The translations under genes were made by a program, and so were the position numbers. From Azoarcus sp. (lineage in GTDB: Bacteria; Pseudomonadota; Gammaproteobacteria; Burkholderiales; Rhodocyclaceae): a stretch of DNA of 17,016 nucleotides. The notes under the pieces are model-generated. The model had not been told where the DNA came from. It ran no database searches and was given only the letters and a program-made list of their open reading frames with translations. Shown here piece after piece: positions 14,295-17,016 of this stretch. Position 1 is the stretch's first letter. Each line of letters opens with the position of its first letter. The DNA lies in assembly GCA_031282905.1 (NCBI GenBank), contig JAITCV010000038.1, positions 1 to 17,016 of the forward strand, written 5' to 3'.

Positions 14295-15650
14295 ATGGTG
14301 ACACGCAAATATTTCGGCACCGATGGCGTGCGCGGGCGGGTGGGCGAAGAAGCGATCACCCCGGAACTGGTAATGAGACTAGGCTATGCGGCAGGCGTAG
14401 CGCTCGTTGCGCGCGAACACCTGCCGGCGGGCGAACGCCCGACCGTGCTCATTGGCAAGGACACGCGGGTTTCGGGCTACATGCTGGAAGCCGCGCTGGA
14501 AGCCGGATTTTCCGCCGCCGGGGTCGACGTCATGCTGGCCGGCCCGATTCCAACCCCCGCGGTCGCCTACCTCACCCGCGCCCTGCGCCTGCAAGCGGGC
14601 GTGGTGATTTCAGCCTCGCACAACCCCTTTTTTGACAATGGCATCAAGTTTTTTTCGGCGGACGGCACCAAGCTGCCCGACGCGGTAGAAGCCGAAATCG
14701 AAGCCCGCCTTGACGAAGGCATGGGCTGCGTCGACTCCGCCCGCTTGGGACGGGCGCGGCGGATCGACGACGCGGCCGGGCGTTATATCGAGTTCTGCAA
14801 AAGCACGTATCCCAACAAGCTGGATTTGTGTGGTCTGAAAATCGTGGTTGACTGCGCCCATGGCGCGGCCTATCGCATCGCCTCGAGCGTCCTGCACGAA
14901 CTCGGCGCCGAAGTCGTCGCCGTGGGCGTTCAGCCCAACGGCATCAACATCAATGACGATGTCGGCGCGACCTCGCCCCAGTTTCTCCGCCAGAACGTCC
15001 TGGCGCACGGCGCCGATCTCGGCCTTGCCCTGGATGGTGACGGCGACCGCCTCATCATGGCCGACCGCCAAGGCGAAATTTATGATGGAGACAAACTCCT
15101 CTACATCATCGCCGCCGCCTACCGGGCGCGCGGCTACCGCGGCGGCGTGGCCGGCACGCTGATGAGCAATCTCGGTTTCGAACACGGCATCGCCCACCTT
15201 GGCCTATCGTTTGCCCGCGCCAAGGTCGGCGACCGTTACGTGCTCGAACTACTGCACGAGCGGAACTGGAAGATTGGCGGTGAAAATTCAGGCCACATCA
15301 TCTGCCTCGACCTCCACAGCACCGGCGACGGCATCATCTCCGCCCTTCAGGTACTCGCCGCATTGCGCGAAAGAAACATCACGCTGGCGGAAGCGTGCGC
15401 CGACCTGACGTTCTATCCCCAGCGCCTGATCAACGTGCGCCTGCCCGCCGGGTTCGACTGGCAAGCCGACTCCAGCATTGCCGCCGCGCGTGCCCATGCC
15501 GAAAAAAAGCTGGGCGATACGGGCCGGGTATTGCTCCGCCCCTCGGGCACCGAACCCTTGCTGCGCATCATGGTCGAAGGCCGGGACGAGCCGTTGGTCG
15601 ACAAACTCGCCCACGAAATCGCCCAAGCCGCCAAAGCATCCGCAGGCTGA
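14295..15650 (+). CDS. glmM: Phosphoglucosamine mutase (GlmM)
   Basis: The 451-residue product converts glucosamine-6-phosphate to glucosamine-1-phosphate on the way to UDP-GlcNAc for peptidoglycan and LPS. It begins with the family signature RKYFGTDGVRGRVG. The phosphoserine motif ISASHNPFFDNGIKFFS places the active serine at S108 (E. coli S102). The metal loop DGDGDR is at 247-252, the sugar-specificity segment is GGENSGHI, and the phosphate-binding loop RPSGTEPLLRIM starts at 415. Length matches E. coli (445). The start ATG at 14295 follows a G-rich ribosome site (GGGGGC) closely. It is the last gene of the folP-glmM pair; its stop codon lies inside a 14-bp tandem repeat. Confidence 0.97.
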   Translation: MVTRKYFGTDGVRGRVGEEAITPELVMRLGYAAGVALVAREHLPAGERPTVLIGKDTRVSGYMLEAALEAGFSAAGVDVMLAGPIPTPAVAYLTRALRLQAGVVISASHNPFFDNGIKFFSADGTKLPDAVEAEIEARLDEGMGCVDSARLGRARRIDDAAGRYIEFCKSTYPNKLDLCGLKIVVDCAHGAAYRIASSVLHELGAEVVAVGVQPNGININDDVGATSPQFLRQNVLAHGADLGLALDGDGDRLIMADRQGEIYDGDKLLYIIAAAYRARGYRGGVAGTLMSNLGFEHGIAHLGLSFARAKVGDRYVLELLHERNWKIGGENSGHIICLDLHSTGDGIISALQVLAALRERNITLAEACADLTFYPQRLINVRLPAGFDWQADSSIAAARAHAEKKLGDTGRVLLRPSGTEPLLRIMVEGRDEPLVDKLAHEIAQAAKASAG

Positions 15651-15689
15651 AGTCGACGGGCCGAAGTCGACGGCCCGAAGTCGACGGCC
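15648..15689. repeat. Three tandem 14-bp units over the glmM stop codon
   Basis: Units TGAAGTCGACGGGC, CGAAGTCGACGGCC and CGAAGTCGACGGCC run head to tail; the last two are identical. The first unit carries the glmM stop codon TGA. Each unit contains the palindrome GTCGAC, and a partial fourth unit (CGAC) follows. This looks like recent slippage or local duplication; copy number may vary between strains. Confidence 0.9.
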
Positions 15690-15992
15690 CGACACCAGCG
15701 CCCGACGCCCGGCATATGCCATAGAATAATAGGAGCGGCCATCGCCACGCGACCCGTTCCCGAAGAAATCGGCAAAAGCGCACCGGGTATCACCCAAGGA
15801 AAACCGCGCCCTTGGCCCCTTTTTGCCCCCTTGCCAGCCGGAAAGCAACGCGGCGGCGCCACCGATTCACCATCAACACGCATATCATGAAACACGGACT
15901 GGAAACGCCTTCCAACGTGTTTTCATTGCCCGAATCATGGATAGCTGTGGTACCTTACCATTTCCTCATTGTCATTGTTGAAAGGAATATCC
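15651..15992. other. Intergenic stretch between glmM and the carbonic anhydrase gene
   Basis: No gene is supported on either strand. After the tandem repeat comes a GGCATATGCC palindrome (15711-15720), then roughly 200 bases without recognisable structure. The last 60 bases probably hold the promoter of the carbonic anhydrase gene: TTGCCC (15926-15931) and TACCTT (15951-15956) are a weak, 19-base-spaced pair. No T-rich terminator for glmM was found. Confidence 0.45.
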
Positions 15993-16742
15993 ATGAAATC
16001 GTCTTTGGTGTTTGCGCTTGCATTGGGCGCATGTGGTTTGGTTTTCAACGCGGGTGCGGCGCAAGATGCCGCGCACAAGGCTCATTGGTCATATCATGGC
16101 GACACCGGGCCCGCGCATTGGGGAGATTTGGACCCCAGCGCGGCGGTGTGCAAAACCGGCGCGCGGCAGTCCCCCATCGATCTGGAAACCGCAAAAGCGA
16201 CGAAAGCTCATACGCCTTTCACGCTCGATTACAAAGGAGGGGCGTTCGAGTTCATCAACAACGGCCATTCCATTCAAGCGAACGTTCTCCAGAAAAGCAG
16301 TACGCTGGATCTGGGCGGTCTTCATACACTCGAGCAATTCCATTTCCATGCCCCCAGCGAGCACACGGTAGACGGCGCGTATTTTCCGATGGAACTGCAT
16401 TTCGTACACCGGGATGCGGCGGGCGCGTTGGCGGTGCTTGGCGTCCTGATCCGGGAAGGCAAGGAAAACGCCACCTTGGCCGAGGCTTTCAAGGCACTGC
16501 CGCAGGGTGAAAAAGGCAAACAGTGGAATATCGACATCGCCGCCTTGTTGCCAGAACAAAAAGGCGCGTTTGAATACACGGGTTCGCTGACTACGCCGCC
16601 TTGTTCGGAAAATGTCCGCTGGATCGTGTTGCACCAACCAATCGAGCTTTCCAAAGCGCAAATCGATGCTTTCAGGAAGCTTTACCCGGACAATAACCGT
16701 CCGCTACAAGCCGACAACGATCGTCCGGTTGGCAAGAACTGA
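15993..16742 (+). CDS. cah: Exported alpha-class carbonic anhydrase
   Basis: The 249-residue product interconverts CO2 and bicarbonate outside the cytoplasm. Zinc ligands are H117 and H119 in EQFHFHAPSEH and H136 in MELHFVH. H92 in NNGHSIQ is at the proton-shuttle position, and the SLTTPPCSENV signature (T200/T201) holds the gatekeeper threonine. C53 and C204 are placed for the disulfide typical of bacterial alpha enzymes. The N-terminus is a signal sequence; type I cleavage after NAGAA near residue 23 fits a soluble periplasmic enzyme. LGAC at 11-14 also resembles a lipobox, so an outer-membrane lipoprotein is possible. The start at 15993 is supported by AAAGGA (15981-15986) 6 bases upstream. 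It stands alone: glmM ends 342 bases before and the CRISPR-related gene begins 205 bases after. Confidence 0.95.
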   Translation: MKSSLVFALALGACGLVFNAGAAQDAAHKAHWSYHGDTGPAHWGDLDPSAAVCKTGARQSPIDLETAKATKAHTPFTLDYKGGAFEFINNGHSIQANVLQKSSTLDLGGLHTLEQFHFHAPSEHTVDGAYFPMELHFVHRDAAGALAVLGVLIREGKENATLAEAFKALPQGEKGKQWNIDIAALLPEQKGAFEYTGSLTTPPCSENVRWIVLHQPIELSKAQIDAFRKLYPDNNRPLQADNDRPVGKN

Positions 16743-16746
16743 AAAA

Positions 16747-16766
16747 GCCCGGAACCTGATCCGGGC
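16747..16766 (-). terminator. Stem-loop after the carbonic anhydrase gene, T-run only on the minus strand
   Basis: GCCCGGA (16747-16753) pairs perfectly with TCCGGGC (16760-16766), loop ACCTGA, starting 4 bases after the stop codon. Five A precede it, giving a T5 after the stem on the minus strand. The plus side continues CACGAAG with no T-run. This looks like half of a bidirectional terminator whose plus-strand T-tract is missing. It may still pause or stabilise the carbonic anhydrase transcript. Confidence 0.5.
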
Positions 16767-16788
16767 CACGAAGTCTTGAGGCGACGAA

Positions 16789-16823
16789 ACCTTCCTCCTC
16801 GCCCGAAAAACGAGGAGGAAGGT
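16789..16823. repeat. Perfect 13-bp inverted repeat upstream of the cas10-like gene
   Basis: ACCTTCCTCCTCG (16789-16801) is exactly complementary to CGAGGAGGAAGGT (16811-16823) around a 9-base loop. No T-run follows on the plus strand. It is about 125 bases upstream of the cas10-like start. It could terminate carbonic anhydrase transcription, mark the edge of the CRISPR-Cas insertion, or be an operator. Confidence 0.8.
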
Positions 16824-16947
16824 CTGGCCCGGCAGCATGCGTTTGAAATCAGAATGGATCGGTTCGACCCAGAAAAACCCATGCAAATCAAAAAAACACA
16901 AACCGGCATCTTTCGGGTATGCTGCATGTTTTCCGGGATGAAAGCAT

Positions 16948-17016
16948 ATGACGCCACTCACCCAATCCTGCCGCATCGCCTTCGCGGCGCTCTTGCATGA
17001 CCTGGGCAAATTTGCC
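16948..17016 (+). CDS. cas10: Probable Cas10/Csm1, type III CRISPR effector, first 23 codons
   Basis: An open frame starts with ATG at 16948 and runs to the right edge. Its residues 9-23 read RIAFAALLHDLGKFA. A histidine-aspartate pair at positions 17-18, within LLHDLGK only 15 residues from the N-terminus, is characteristic of the HD nuclease domain opening Cas10/Csm1 (for example GSLLHDIGK in staphylococcal Csm1). In type III systems this domain cuts single-stranded DNA, and the later palm domains make cyclic oligoadenylate. Only the start is seen, so the GGDD motif and subtype cannot be checked. A GGGATG just before the start is a weak ribosome site. Upstream are a perfect hairpin and an A-rich stretch that may hold the promoter. 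Another HD-domain protein remains possible. Confidence 0.65.
   Translation, partial: MTPLTQSCRIAFAALLHDLGKFA

Noticed and set aside
16682..16957. A 91-codon minus-strand frame at the right end
   Set aside because: It spans the carbonic anhydrase 3' end, both hairpins and the cas10-like start, and its Ser/Arg/Cys-rich peptide has no family resemblance.

Overview
The window is chromosomal DNA from a GC-rich proteobacterium, most probably a betaproteobacterium. The evidence is the rlmE-ftsH-folP-glmM gene order with yhbY divergent from rlmE, a CIRCE operator in front of rpoH, and close matches to remembered E. coli sequences of RpoH, YccA, DnaE, FtsH and GlmM. The genus cannot be fixed from sequence reading alone.

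Layout, left to right. The left edge holds the 5' part of a CoA-transferase alpha subunit gene (atoD-like, minus strand). Divergent from it is rpoH, preceded by a perfect CIRCE inverted repeat. yccA follows, then a CorC/HlyC-type CBS-domain membrane protein on the minus strand, with a terminator hairpin between the two. From about 3900 to 5490 lies a visibly less GC-rich, gene-poor stretch. It holds one unrecognised 241-residue gene, a 27-bp dyad, a perfect 16-bp stem hairpin and a REP-like element. argB (minus) and dnaE (plus) are divergent.

Between dnaE and yhbY is a minimal, degenerate type I-E-like CRISPR: two repeats around one 32-nt spacer. The second repeat contains the stop codon of yhbY. 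Next come rlmE, ftsH (TTG start, its own promoter, strong terminator), folP and glmM, then a periplasmic or lipid-anchored alpha-carbonic anhydrase. The last 69 bases are the first 23 codons of a gene whose product begins like Cas10/Csm1, so a type III CRISPR-Cas operon probably continues beyond the right edge.

How the genes connect. Three genes belong to one proteostasis circuit in known biology: RpoH (heat-shock sigma), FtsH (the membrane protease that degrades RpoH in E. coli) and YccA (an FtsH substrate and modulator in E. coli). The CIRCE site adds predicted HrcA control on top. The other genes are housekeeping: arginine synthesis (argB), replication (dnaE), ribosome assembly and rRNA methylation (yhbY, rlmE), folate (folP), cell-wall precursor (glmM) and CO2/bicarbonate exchange (carbonic anhydrase). 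The most unusual content is the orphan I-E-like mini-array, the Cas10 start at the edge and the low-GC island. I see no complete undescribed system inside the window.
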